From Azolla caroliniana (taxonomy: Eukaryota; Polypodiophyta): a stretch of 64,000 bases of DNA. Below are positions 51,801-63,154 of the stretch, piece after piece. Numbering within the stretch: position 1 is the stretch's first letter; each line of letters begins with the position of its first letter. The DNA lies in contig JBHGNT010000017.1 of NCBI GenBank assembly GCA_043228905.1, forward strand, positions 434,001-498,000, in the 5' to 3' direction. The notes under the pieces were generated by a model. The model made no database searches. It saw only the letters and a list, made by a program, of their open reading frames with translations, and was not told the origin of the DNA. Made by a program: the position numbers and the translations under genes.

Positions 51801-53130
51801 TCTTAAATAACTACATGAAGGTCTCACATAAATCCCAAATGAAGTCTTGACACAAACTTGGAAGAGGATTTGTAATCCCGAATTCATGAATGGATGACAT
51901 ATTATCAAGAAGCGGATGCACATACGAAGCATATTACGTCCAATCCAAACCTAGACCAAAGACATAGGATGAACAAACTTATATATATGGCCAGACCCAA
52001 CCAAGGCCAAGAGATCTAGCATCTTCAAACTTCCATCTAATCTCAGACCCCAGAACATGGAGACCATGTATATCGCATGTCATACCGAAACCCTTGTCCA
52101 GAGCCCCGATCACGGCCTATATATATAGTGGCAATGGCCACTAGAGACCTTTCCTGGTATCCATGGCCCACATGTGTGTGTGTGTGTGTGTTGATAGATG
52201 GATCCAAAGAACACACTCTTTGCATGTGAAACCAAAAATGCAGAGACATGAGAGGGTTTTGAAGAAGGACTTTTTGTTTTGTAATGCGAGTGACCGACCA
52301 CAAAGCCTAAAACAGAGTGTTGCCAAAGAAAGAAGAAACAATGGATTTCTTTGAACCTTAATCAGGTATGATCTAGGGGTGGGCAAAAATATGTCCGTTT
52401 CTGTTTTTCTGATAACCTTATTATTATTCAGGATTCTCTGCTTCCATTCCTTCATAAATCAAACGACAAAAAAAAAAGAACAAAACCTCTGCTACGCGAT
52501 TGAAATCTCTCACAACTTAAATGGAATTTGAACCAGAAGAGTAAAAAAACTTCCATGATTGCTCAATTATACCATCCTTAACCCTTGGGCGATCATGGAG
52601 ATGCATGCATGCATGCACGTAAAGATGGGATGGAGTTTTCTGTACAGAGGATCAATCCTTGCAATCAGGTCATTATCATAAGTTATAACTAAATGTGGAG
52701 ACAATGAATTAATTGAATAAGAGGGTTTGAGTTAACGACATATGTATAATGTCCATGTATATGGATGACATTTAAAGATAGGATAAAGTTTATGTATAGA
52801 GGATCGATCCTCATAATCAAATCATTAACATAACAGAGGATCAAATCATTGACATAACTAAATCTGGAATTGAGGAAATTATCGAGGGAAAGGGTTGGAG
52901 TTAATGACGCAATATGGATCACGTATAAAATTACGGCATTTAGAGATGGAAATTCTCTAACACATTTACTGATGATATTGCTCTGTTCATAGTAACACAT
53001 CCAAGCACACTAGTCAGAAAGAGTGTTCCAAATCATTTAGATCAATTTAAAATCTTTAGTATTAATATACAGGTAATGACATCCTCTTGATTTGAATATT
53101 TAAATTCACCAGATATCTAAACATAATTAA
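47920..53130. other. Long spacer with microsatellites
   Basis: No gene is supported. A (GT)n(GA)n compound microsatellite lies at about 48825-48879. A short tandem repeat of about 28 bp with the word TGTTAATGGTATGAC occurs about four times at 51130-51240. A ~34-bp duplication around CCTCTACTTTTGCGCCAAAA lies near 49250-49305. A (TGCA)n run is at about 52600-52620. Confidence 0.5.
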
Positions 53131-55044
53131 TTACTTGGAGTTAAGATCAATGGCAGAGGGCTGTGGAATCCTCCTCCTTTGCCACAAACTTATCATTGTA
53201 TGATCACCATGAGCTGTATTATTTATAGCCTGATGCTTCATATTATGCTCATGGCTTGATATCTTCATCGAACGAGGAGGTGTAGTATTGCTTTTGCCGA
53301 TTTTAGGTTGGAACTCTGCAAGGGTTGAATGGTGAGCTATATGATTATGATGCATAATGTCAGACTGAGGTATTGAGTTCTGTAAATGCTTCGATTTGGA
53401 TGGATCTACGGAAGTTGTAGAAGTAGTTGTGATAAAACTATGATAGTAATCTGATGATTTGTTTCTACTATTTCTCATCAATTGGAGTGAGTTTTGTGGA
53501 GGCGGTACGAAAAAAGATTCTGAATCAACGATGTCACCACCATGAATCATTTGGGATTTGTTGCTTATGAGATTGGTTTCATTAATCAAGCAATTGGTTA
53601 ATGATTCTGCCCAAATTTGATCTCTGCTGGACCCGAATCTGCTTAAATCTATGATGACATCAGCGTCAGATTGATCTGTAATTCTAACATTGGAATGATC
53701 AGAATTATGTCTATTTTTGCCCAATTTTTTTGTCATTGATGAAGCAATATTCTCGTCCTGGTCAGCAACGGCCTTAATCTTTGTATTATTTATATGATTA
53801 TGATCTTGGTCTTTAATCCCTGGACCTCTATCTTTGTATAATTGTGAGAAAATGCCCACTTTTGATTTGGTTTCTGATGACGAATCTGTTTTGTTGGCCG
53901 AGTTCCTTAATTTGGCCTTGTTAGCCTCATTAGTACTTATCTGATTAGAACCAATCTCTTTTATTAATCCTCCTTTAATCATACAAAGATCCATCTTGGT
54001 GGATAGTTGATCATCGGCTTCTTTACTAACCCTCTTCCTAATCCTTCTCCTCAGTCTTAGATTCGTTTGACTAATCTGAATCTTCTCATCCATTTGATCA
54101 CTGCTTGAAGTGTGAGTGGTGTTTGATCCATTGCTAATTGCATCATTCACTGATGTGTTTGATGGGTTCTTATGTTTATTAATTCTTTTCTTGATTCTAA
54201 CTCTTCCAAGACAAGTAACTTCAGGGGAAGTTGGTTCTTGATCTTTTTTCTTGTTGATCACCCCACCATTAGTGTTAAATATCAGTTCAGAATCATGATC
54301 AGAAACTAACTTAATGGTAGTAGAAGCATGATTAGGGGATGCTTTAGTTGTAGGAACAGGATGAGCGACTAACTTAGTGGTAGTAGAAGAAGGATTAGTA
54401 GCCAATTTAGTGGTTGACGAAGCATGACTTGTAGCTAATTTTGTGGTTGAAGAAGAATGATTTGCAACCAATTTGTGATTGATATAGTTCACATTTAGCT
54501 TGATTGCATGGCTACCTGCAGAAGTAGTATGAGTTGATTGAGGCTTAACCGATTGAGTTGTATTAGTAGTTCTGTGATTAGCAGCTCGATTTTGCTTAAT
54601 CTGATCCTCCTTCACTAATCTTGGTTGAATAATCAGATTAGAATGATTGATCTCATTGATTTGATTAATATTATTAATCCTATTAATGAGATCAGTCTCA
54701 ATAATTACCTCAGATTGAACATTGTCATCGTAATTACCGAGGATGGATTGCCCGAATTCCCCTGTTTTCAAATCCAAATATAAATTATCATCATCATTTC
54801 CATCGCTATAATAATGATGGGTATCTTCGTAATTTCGTCGAGAATACCAATCAGCTTTCCATAAAGCTTCTTTGCTATTCATCATCTTATTAATCTGGCC
54901 ATGAATTGCGTCATTATTATTATTATTATTCTTTGTTTTGTAGCTATAGTTGTTGTCTTCATTGCCTTTGTTGTTGTAATAATCTGGTCGTGGATGATAA
55001 TCGTAAACATTGATCGAATAGTTCCCTTCTCTGGTTTGCGACAT
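53131..55044 (-). CDS. Large low-complexity protein of unknown function
   Basis: Uninterrupted frame of about 637 aa. I chose the ATG at 55044 (MSQTREG) because an acceptor-like AAGTTTCAG ends four bases upstream, suggesting a 5'-UTR intron; an upstream in-frame ATG at 55065 is possible. Composition is rich in Asn, Ser, Thr, His and Ile. A six-Asn run is encoded by an (ATT)n microsatellite. Thr/Ser-rich repeats of the form TTKLATSHASS occupy the middle. Two similar basic segments, GRVRIKKRINKHK and LRLRRRIRKRVSKE, could be nuclear-localisation or nucleic-acid-binding signals. The C-terminus ISLWQRRRIPQPSAIDLNS looks like a defined motif. I recognise no domain. A frame this long in AT-rich DNA is unlikely by chance, but expression is unproven. 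Confidence 0.6.
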   Translation of the reverse strand: MSQTREGNYSINVYDYHPRPDYYNNKGNEDNNYSYKTKNNNNNNDAIHGQINKMMNSKEALWKADWYSRRNYEDTHHYYSDGNDDDNLYLDLKTGEFGQSILGNYDDNVQSEVIIETDLINRINNINQINEINHSNLIIQPRLVKEDQIKQNRAANHRTTNTTQSVKPQSTHTTSAGSHAIKLNVNYINHKLVANHSSSTTKLATSHASSTTKLATNPSSTTTKLVAHPVPTTKASPNHASTTIKLVSDHDSELIFNTNGGVINKKKDQEPTSPEVTCLGRVRIKKRINKHKNPSNTSVNDAISNGSNTTHTSSSDQMDEKIQISQTNLRLRRRIRKRVSKEADDQLSTKMDLCMIKGGLIKEIGSNQISTNEANKAKLRNSANKTDSSSETKSKVGIFSQLYKDRGPGIKDQDHNHINNTKIKAVADQDENIASSMTKKLGKNRHNSDHSNVRITDQSDADVIIDLSRFGSSRDQIWAESLTNCLINETNLISNKSQMIHGGDIVDSESFFVPPPQNSLQLMRNSRNKSSDYYHSFITTTSTTSVDPSKSKHLQNSIPQSDIMHHNHIAHHSTLAEFQPKIGKSNTTPPRSMKISSHEHNMKHQAINNTAHGDHTMISLWQRRRIPQPSAIDLNSK

Positions 55045-58000
55045 AGATCTGAAACTTATTTGCAAGCAATGAAGGATGTACTGAAAGCTTTTTTAATATT
55101 TGAATTTATGTGAAGGGATTAACAGAAATTATGTGAGGGTTAATAGCTGGGATATCTGTGAAGATTAATTAGCAAGAATCAATGGACGGATGGATGGAAT
55201 TGAGACGACCAATCAAATATGTGTGTTCTGATGAATCCTTAGCCAGAAAGCACAAGGTTCATATAATTTCAATGAAAGACAAGAAAAACAAAAACCAATT
55301 GACTTGGTCATTATTAAAAGCCATAGCCGCCCATAAAACAATTGTAAGAAATTAGTAGAGTAATGTGTGAAGGAAGAAACTTTTGTCTTATTGATTCTAA
55401 ATAGAGGGTTTGTGTGTATACTTGTGGGGCCATGGGTGAGTGTGTGGAGCGAATGATATTGGAGCATATAACGACGGTGGTGAAGTGATGATGTTGCCAT
55501 TTCCCAATGAGACCGAGCAATTGAGACACATGACCCGTCGAGAGTCGAGACCATGAGATACTACTAACCTTTGCATGTCATTTTAGGCATTCATTATTTG
55601 TTTTCTATATCGCTCTTAGGAATAAAGAGACGAATCCTTGTATATCCTTTATAGGTCATTGGCCACCACAGACATGCTCGGTCTTGAATCTACCATCCTT
55701 CTTATCAATGGTATAGAAATAATGGCATGAGCCATAGACTAGTAGTTGAGTTGGATGTTACCACAACTTATGGAGGTTTTAATCCATCATCGCTCATGCA
55801 CGTTATTTTGGCACCAAACACATCCAAAAAGCTATGTTGGTTTCTATCCAAATGACCTAACACTACTATATTCTTTGATCAACATGCCACAACATTAATG
55901 CAAAAGATACAATAAAGGTAGAGACTAGATCAAGAGTTCATGTGCACAAAGAGTAAATCAACAATATTTTAGTTGACCATAAAATAGCATGCCTATTTTG
56001 GTCTAGGATTATATTCGCCAAATATATACTCAATTGTTTGGTCACTTTTGATTTCTCTAGATACATGTATTACAAATCATGTCAGTTCTTCCTACCTATA
56101 GCGTCATGTGAGTTGCAACGCTTCGAACTTTTAGTCAAAACCCTAGACTTAATGGCTTACTTGCTTTAGTTATGAAAATCCAACCTTGATAGACAAATCT
56201 TGTGTGCAAACAACAATGTATGTACATGATAACATGGAAACTTACATAAATATATTGATTGGTATGCCAAAATGTATATATTAAACTCAAAACGCCTTGC
56301 AGAGTCACTATAGTTTATGGAAATCTGTCCTTTGGAAACGTCATCGGAACTAGTCAAAGGATCTTCTGCATTTTATTTGATAATATCTATGAGTGACTTT
56401 ACAATTGGAATGTCTTCCATGCGGCACAGAGATGTGACATAGCAAGCATGCATACACATATGTTTGAAAGCTTATCATGAAAGTTACATCATGTTCTAGG
56501 TATAGATTGCATAGATTGGTATCTACACATATTTGCGTGACAACTCGCTTTCATGGAAATGATGCGCAAAGACGTTACTCATGTTTCAATAAGCTATTTC
56601 CCAAGATAAAAACTTGACATGTATTTGCATTATTTGAAAATATCCAAATGTCTAATCTATAAAACTTATCTAGAAATGAGATTTTATTGTAAACAAGGCA
56701 CTAATAATGGAAAATCAAGAACTTGTTCAAAGTCTATGTACACAACATTATTAATACCCTCCACGTTGGATTCGATGAACCCAAAATTTCAATCGTTAAC
56801 AAATTTAAACCAAGAAATATTGAGTTTCCTTTCCCATTGCAATGCTTGTAATGACAATTGAACTTGTAGTAACTTTAATGTCATTTAGATCCCAAGAGCA
56901 TTGTTAAGAACTTCAATTAATCAAAAGGCTTCATGAGCATTGCGTGGTAGTTAACAAATATGCTACATAGACAACATGTTAGTATCTCGTAAGTAGTTGC
57001 GAGTTTTGAACAAACCAACTTGCAAATAACATGTTCGAATTTGCAAAGCTTGAGTTAATTGCTATTTCATGGTCATTGATTCAATGACATGAAGCCCATT
57101 AATCATTAATGGATAATCACATGAAGATTCAAATCGTTTTATGTTAATAACATTGGTTTTAACTAGAAAGTAAAAGATTTAGGTTGTCAACAATATGTAA
57201 AGAACACATGTAGCGGGAGATGGGTATGTGTTTGTCTATATTGATGAATAGTTTACGTGCGATAAAATTTGTGTTTGTTTTTGTCACACTTACTTCGGTT
57301 ACAAATACCTAGGGCAATTTTTGTTTTCATGGCTACGGAAACAAAGAATGGGTTCCTGCCTTTAACTTTTTTCACATATGCATGACAAGAAAAAAATAGC
57401 CCACCCTAACTTTTTTCACGTGGCTATTCAATATTTTTTGATGGCACCATCTACTACCAGAGGATTTAGATTGTCCATGGAAACAATTTAGCAACCCATC
57501 CCAAGATGAAACAAGTGTAGGTTGATACAAAACACAAGGATAGAAAAAGTCACCAAAGCACTTTTTTGAGACCAAAGAATTCCTAGCTTATTATTGTTGG
57601 TCATTGAGAAGATGTAGTTGTAGATGCTTAAGTTGCGAAAACATTCACATCAACTTCCAAAGTACAAACAAAAAAAAGATAAGCAATATGGAGTGCTAAA
57701 GCTCTACAAAAGGAGCAAAGTGTTACAGGTTATACGATATGTTCATGACATATCGTATAACATCTTATATTTACTCTTCCCATTGCAGAAATGGTCAAAA
57801 CACAAAGCGCCAATTATTCCCCCATGAGCCTTGGCCCTTCAAGAGCCCTTAAACTTCTCGAGACTCGCAAAGGTCACTATTTGTATATTGCACTAAAAAC
57901 ATCTTCTCAGAACACATTGCATTGAGCATTAACTGTCATTTAGCATGTACTGAAAATGTTTTTTTACCTTTTAATTCATCCAACTTCCAAATTCTTAGTA

Positions 58001-58115
58001 GGTACAAACAACTCACAGCTTACAAAAAAGAATCAAGTAATCATGTACATTAGAGTATTCAAAAGCAATAAATAATAGAAACCTCAAAAAAATAGAACAC
58101 ATTTTATTTGTGTTC
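55045..58115. other. Spacer upstream of the unknown-protein gene
   Basis: No gene is supported. Short frames are scattered and featureless. A near-perfect palindrome is listed separately at 57729-57761. Confidence 0.5.
57729..57761. other. Perfect 13-bp inverted repeat with 7-base loop
   Basis: The arms GTTATACGATATG and CATATCGTATAAC pair perfectly around TTCATGA, which itself contains the palindrome TCATGA. It is isolated in spacer DNA with no neighbouring gene and no T-run. Confidence 0.85.
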
Positions 58116-61076
58116 TTAATCTAAATAGAACAATGTTACAATTTTCCGAAGATTTTTGGCCTCTCGGCATGTCTCCAATAGGAGTTTACTATCATGGAAA
58201 GCAAAGCATATCACTTGCTGAACATGTGACAAGATATCCATATTGCAAATCCTGAATGCCAAGAAAGAAGTAAAATTTAGGTACCAAGGTATTTGATGAT
58301 ACAATCCATATACACTCCCAAAAAAAACATAAATTGCATCGTTACCACCTTCTGCAAGCAAAGGCCTATCAAAATTTGAACAAACTCAAGAGCTGAAAAA
58401 AACTTTAAATTGCATCCGAAAAACACAAAGCACATGGAACATATATGGTGGTGTTACATTCAACACTCGTATGATAAACCCAACACATTCATCTAATTCT
58501 AAGTTTGTAACAAATTCGTAAGCATGTAATATGGGCCATATGTCCTTGTTTTAGAAGGTTTAACATCTTTCATCTATAGAGATATAACAAGTTTAAAACA
58601 AAAATTTACCTGCTTGCTTCAATGAGAGGGAGAAGATCATTGTGAGGCATCTCTATCACATTTTTAACCTAGCAAGAAAAGCCACATGTCATCAAAATGT
58701 TTCATGCAACAAGTATTCTTTGTGTGATAAAAATGCATCAAAGTTACATCTTATCCTACTTTAGAGAGCAATTCCTGGCTTTCTGGAGGTTGTTTCTTTA
58801 AGCTCTGCGGCAAAATGACAGTCAATAAATCTGGCCTTTCAGCTCTTAAAGCACCTCGAATAACCGCTGCATTTGTGCCTGACGCTCCTGAAGTGAAAAC
58901 ATGATTTTTCTACATACACGTTAAACAGATGACACATTAGTACAAAACAAAAGTTTGAGCTCACTCACTTAAACACCGCTCCAATTTTATAGGGAAAACA
59001 TAAAAATACCCCTAAGTTTTCAAACATTACCAGATCGCTAATTTTTAAGGTGTGCTACTACAAAGGAATGTCATGGTACTTTTGGAAGCTTTCAGGTATT
59101 CTGGTAATTGTCCAAAAAGTTAGGGGTATTTTGATGTTTTTTCCGAAAACTATAGAGCTGAAAAGTATACATCAGTATCACAATAGAACTGAGAACCAAC
59201 GGCAATTAAATACTTTTCAGGGTCAAACCAAATTGGTATGTTAATGCATACCGTGATGACCATTGCGTAACTCAGCACTTCGATGAGTTGTTGGTGAGTA
59301 AAACCCATGTTTCTTGTTCCAAAGAAGCCAATAGCTGTAGGTCCCTGTTGTTGTATTGCCAATAGTTCCTGTTCAGGGAAATCAAAATTATCATGTATGC
59401 TCTTTTGTCCTTACACATTGTGAGAAGGAATATGATGAACTCAAACGGAACCATAGATGTGCTTGAGTTTTAACTTAAACTTTTGAATTCTTTCAATACT
59501 GAAACTTTTCTTGGTGTTTCGGGGCCACAAAATTGTTCAAAGAAACAGTGAATTGTGCAACTTAGCTAAAGAGATCCACGAAAGCCAGCTGACATATCCA
59601 ATAAGCATGCATGGTTGGTGAAATAATGATGACCAGAATGCAAAATCACAACAAAGAACAAGGAATCACATTCAAGGTCACATGATCAATGCGGAAAATC
59701 TAGTTGACCAGCTTTCTTCTTCATTATAGAGACATATTCTAATGGGCCCAAAAAACAAATAAGGAATCACATTCAATGTGCCATTGTCTTTACATTGACA
59801 TTTTGGGATCGCATGTGGTAAATACATTGAAATCTTCTCTTTTGCATGTCTATTTTACACTCATTGCATACTCAATAGCAGTCACCACCAAGTATATTAC
59901 AGAAAATCATATCAAGTATCAGCATGTTTAAACTCCAATCTCCTCCTTGGATTGTTGTAACAGTGGGATAAACTAAGAGAAATCCTCTACTTATGACTGG
60001 AAACCATTTAAATTTCTTCTCATGAAACACATAAGCAAGAACAATGGAAAGAGACAATATCGAACAAAAACAATTGACAGCCGTACCTGCAAGTAATCCA
60101 AATCTGGTATTGTTTTAAACTCTGGTTCTGATGTTGCAGTGCCAATAACAACGGCCTCAGCTTGAGAAATGAGATCATCTCCATAAGCACGCAATCTCCA
60201 TCCTTCATTTTGAGCACCCTCTCTATCAATTGCATAAATTTTCTTCGTGCTTTTCCTGTTCACGCTACCTATACTGCACTAAATTTATGTCATAAGAAAG
60301 CTCTTCAAGTATTCATACACCCCATAACACAAGAAAACTTTGTAATCACAAATCAGAAGTCCAACAAACTCTTATTGTGTTGGTATGCATTAATTTTAGT
60401 CGCAAAAAGCACACTATCCACCTTAATATCTTTGTCAATAAAGGCTTCAATAGGATATCTAGATAGGAACATAAGACTTGTGATGTGTAGTTTGGCTCCC
60501 ATATTAATTTTTCATGAATTGTTTGGCCCTAGAAAGTTTCCAACTTTGGCTTTTTAGGGATTTGACAAAGACCAACTATCGATAATAGAGAGAGAGTCAC
60601 ACGAAATTAAACATCGGGTTTCAAATTGAATATCTGAATTCCTTCCACTAGACTGTGTACATTCTTTCTTAAATGAATCCATTCAATTCTACCTTGAGTA
60701 ATAGATTTTACTCACCTTGAGGAAACCATGGATCCCTTTTGGCCTCAATCTTGCATTGATTAAGCTTAGTGTTTCCATTCATCTGATTTTAAATTTCCGC
60801 AACAAAAACAAAAACCTCCAACGTAAGTATTCCAGACCCTTGCCTATTTCATCAGATATATGTAGGCTACATACACTATAACTATACACATGTGCACATG
60901 CATACATTTACGATTGCATAGATACACATCAATATACATTCACATATACTTAAGGTTTCAGAAGAAAGATATATGCTTACCCTTTTCCTCCTTCTACCAT
61001 TTATCATATGCATTGAAACCGAGGAAGAAGCCATATCTGTGAAAGATCTCGCTGTCTGACAGAACAGAGTATCCAT
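58116..61076 (-). CDS. DprA-like Rossmann-fold protein conserved in plants and cyanobacteria
   Basis: Seven exons in minus order, 61076-60981, 60782-60716, 60268-60087, 59368-59252, 58909-58760, 58668-58610 and 58251-58116, give 268 aa with consistent phases. The conserved core reads LLAIQQQGP, IGFFGTRNMGF, HQQLIEVLSYAMVIT, FTSGASGTNAAVIRGALRAE, LLTVILPQSL, NDLLPLIEASRICNMDI and ICFAFHDSKLL. This matches the group annotated as DNA recombination-mediator protein A-like in plants and cyanobacteria. The TSGASGTN loop is the nucleotide/phosphate-binding-like glycine loop of DprA/LOG-type folds. The Ser/Arg-rich N-terminus could be a plastid transit peptide, in keeping with the cyanobacterial relationship. 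DNA processing is suggested by the name only; function in plants is not established to my knowledge. A second in-frame ATG at 61034 is also plausible. Confidence 0.88.
58992..59144. mobile_element. Foldback MITE-like inverted repeat in intron 4
   Basis: The left arm GGGAAAACATAAAAATACCC continues as CTAAGTTTTC. The right arm, read in reverse complement, is GGAAAAAACATCAAAATACC continuing CCTAACTTTT. About 40 bp pair imperfectly around a ~70-bp loop. No clear target duplication was found. It lies in the intron between 58910 and 59251 of the DprA-like gene. Confidence 0.6.
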
Positions 61077-61305
61077 CAGAGTCAGAGAAGCGAGGGGGGG
61101 AAGAAGAAGAAGAAGAAGCAAGTATTAGTAATAGCGATAGTGGCCCTGAACGCTTTTTTCGTGTTGAATATATTGACCTCTGAGCTTGATTAGGGTTTGG
61201 AAGGGCTGGTCTGCCAGAATTAGGGTTCCTCGACAGGATTTAGGGTTAGGGAGAATTTAGGGTTTATGCACAGAGCTCGCGACGATACAGGTGTAGGGCT
61301 AAGCG
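61077..61305. promoter_or_regulatory. Presumed promoter/5' leader of the DprA-like gene
   Basis: It contains an (AGA)n run (about 61100-61118) and repeated TTAGGGTTT-like words at 61190-61265, related to plant telobox motifs that are common in promoters of housekeeping genes. No TATA box is obvious on the minus strand. Confidence 0.4.
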
Positions 61306-62040
61306 GATGGACGCATCTGGGCCGCCCGCTCTCCTCCGTCTGACGGCATGGATTCACTCCATAGCCTATCTCGGATGAAGCCATGAAAGCTCTCCACGTG
61401 GCATGGGTGTGCGCCGTTAGATCTTGGCGCTTTCATAAATTGTAGCCGTCAATTGACTTGTGCTCTTGTCCTCGAGTTTGGTGGAAATGCAACTTATTCT
61501 CTGTTTCCGGACGTCCTGGGAAAAAGATGAGATGCCCCGTATCCTGCCCGTCCGTCCGTCTGTCCAAAAGCCTCATGTCATACGCAGGCTCTCGCTCATT
61601 ATTCATCCATAGTTCCTAGAAGACGTGATGGTTTCGATTGACTATATAAAACCCTTTGAGACAAATGAGGTGCCACTCTTGTTTTCTCATGATTGGTTGG
61701 TCATTCAAGTGGACAAGGAATGTGTAAAGAAGAGCTCAAATTATGTAACTTGCAACTTCTATGCCTGTCGATAATTGTGGAGATTTTCCTACTTGTTTGT
61801 TTGTTCTCGATCAAACGCCCATATCCAAATGTTCCCTTGACAATCATGACATATTGAAAAAAAAAGAGAACCCACGGTATAGGTTTCTAGCATGATACTA
61901 CTTGTCGTGGTTGCAACCTTTTTTGTATATATGGTGTTGTGTAAATTTACAAGAAACTTTTCTATTCAAGAGAAACTCCAACTTGGTATATGTTGCTCAC
62001 CTTGATAGAGCAAGACATTATGGCATTCTTGTTTGTATTA
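61306..62040 (+). repeat. Copy A of a ~735-bp direct duplication
   Basis: It starts GATGGACGCATCTGGGCC and ends near TTCTTGTTTGTAT, and matches 63155-63893 at roughly 95% by eye. It contains a good TATA box (TATATAAA at 61643-61650, plus strand), so it could act as a promoter for the exon at 62607. No protein frame is shared between copies. Confidence 0.9.
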
Positions 62041-62606
62041 TCACAATGTAAGTTAGCGTCTTTCACACTCTCGTGCTATGTATAACTATTGTTGTTTGAT
62101 TAACATTCTGCAATGTACCATAGTTCTATAGATTGACTTTCTTTTTGGGTTTTGCTTTTAAGCTTCATATGGTATTTTCATCTTGATCTCTTACATTGAG
62201 TACCATGAGAAATTATCTCCTCAGTAGCACGAACTAGATTTCTCAAATGGACTACAAACATTGAATTTGGCATTGGGTATACCTTTGAATTCGACATGCG
62301 GTTAATCACATTTGAATTTGAGTTCTCATAAGAATTGCAATGTGTGGCATTTTGATGGATTTGACAATGTGGTTAATCACATTTGAATGTGAACACAACA
62401 TGGTACAAGCATACTTAAGATTAAACACATGCTAAACAAAATTGTTAACTAAATGCTTAGCCATATCTATTATTAGCTGAGGACATTATTGCTCAAATTG
62501 GCACTTGGTAACTCCTAGTCTCAACTCCTAGGGTTTATCTAGATACAACATCTGTTACAGAGAGCACAAAAGGTTGAGAGAGAGAGAGAGAGAGACAGAC
62601 AGAGAG

Positions 62607-62796
62607 ATGGTCGCTTTGTGCGTGGGCTCTGGAGATTCGACTTTATTTCGTTGCCATGGATTTTCTACCTTTTCTCTGATTCATCATCAACTTCCTGGTT
62701 CTCTCTCATCATCATCGTCAGTATCATTCTCATCATCAAGTCGAGGGTCCTTCTGCATCAGAGCTACTGCGATCGATACTGCATCTGCTCCTCCAA
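62607..62796 (+). CDS. First exon of a probable plastid-targeted protein (partial)
   Basis: The ATG follows a (GA)n leader. The peptide is MVALCVGSGDSTLFRCHGFS and then Ser-rich sequence with FCIRATAIDTASAPP. It has the Ser/Arg-rich, acid-poor composition of a chloroplast transit peptide, ending near a typical IRAT cleavage context. A consensus donor GTAAGA follows at 62797. The frame also continues past the donor to a stop at 62876 (ITIPEEKLRERHLKEIRML), which itself looks coding, so the donor may not be used. I see no further exons in the remaining 1.1 kb. The gene is either continued outside the window, broken by the duplication that follows, or a short processed fragment. The product is not recognised. 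Confidence 0.5.
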
Positions 62797-62876
62797 GTAA
62801 GATCACAATTCCTGAAGAAAAGCTTAGAGAAAGACATTTGAAAGAAATAAGAATGCTTGCAAAAACATATTTTTGA

Positions 62877-63065
62877 ATGCTTTTCTCTTAGGCATCGAAG
62901 GAAGCCCCTTAAACGATTAGTACGGTCAAAGGAAAAACGTTTCCTATGGTAGACATTCGCCTGGGCTTGGTTACTCCCGAGTCAACCCCTTTATGTTAGA
63001 TACGTATTTGGTGCAGAGTTAATCTCTTCACGTTATATATGTGGTGCGGAGTTAATCGCTTTATG
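62877..63065. other. Stretch between exon and repeat patch
   Basis: Two or three short imperfect repeats with the word GTGCAGAGTTAATC/GTGCGGAGTTAATC and TTTATGTT (about 62985-63070). No gene is seen. Confidence 0.5.
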
Positions 63066-63153
63066 TTGTCAGCGCTACTACACTGTGTTCAATCCATAGC
63101 ATAGAATTACTCGAAAAATACAAAAAACACTAAAAAAACTTAACTTGTGATTC
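63066..63153. repeat. Patch matching intron 3 of the GDSL gene
   Basis: About 88 bases from TGTTGTCAGCGCTACTACAC to AACTTGTGATTC match 46426-46512, which lies in the intron between GDSL exons 3 and 4. I count only a few substitutions and one 2-base indel. The patch ends exactly where copy B of the 735-bp duplication begins. Confidence 0.88.
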
Positions 63154-63154
63154 A

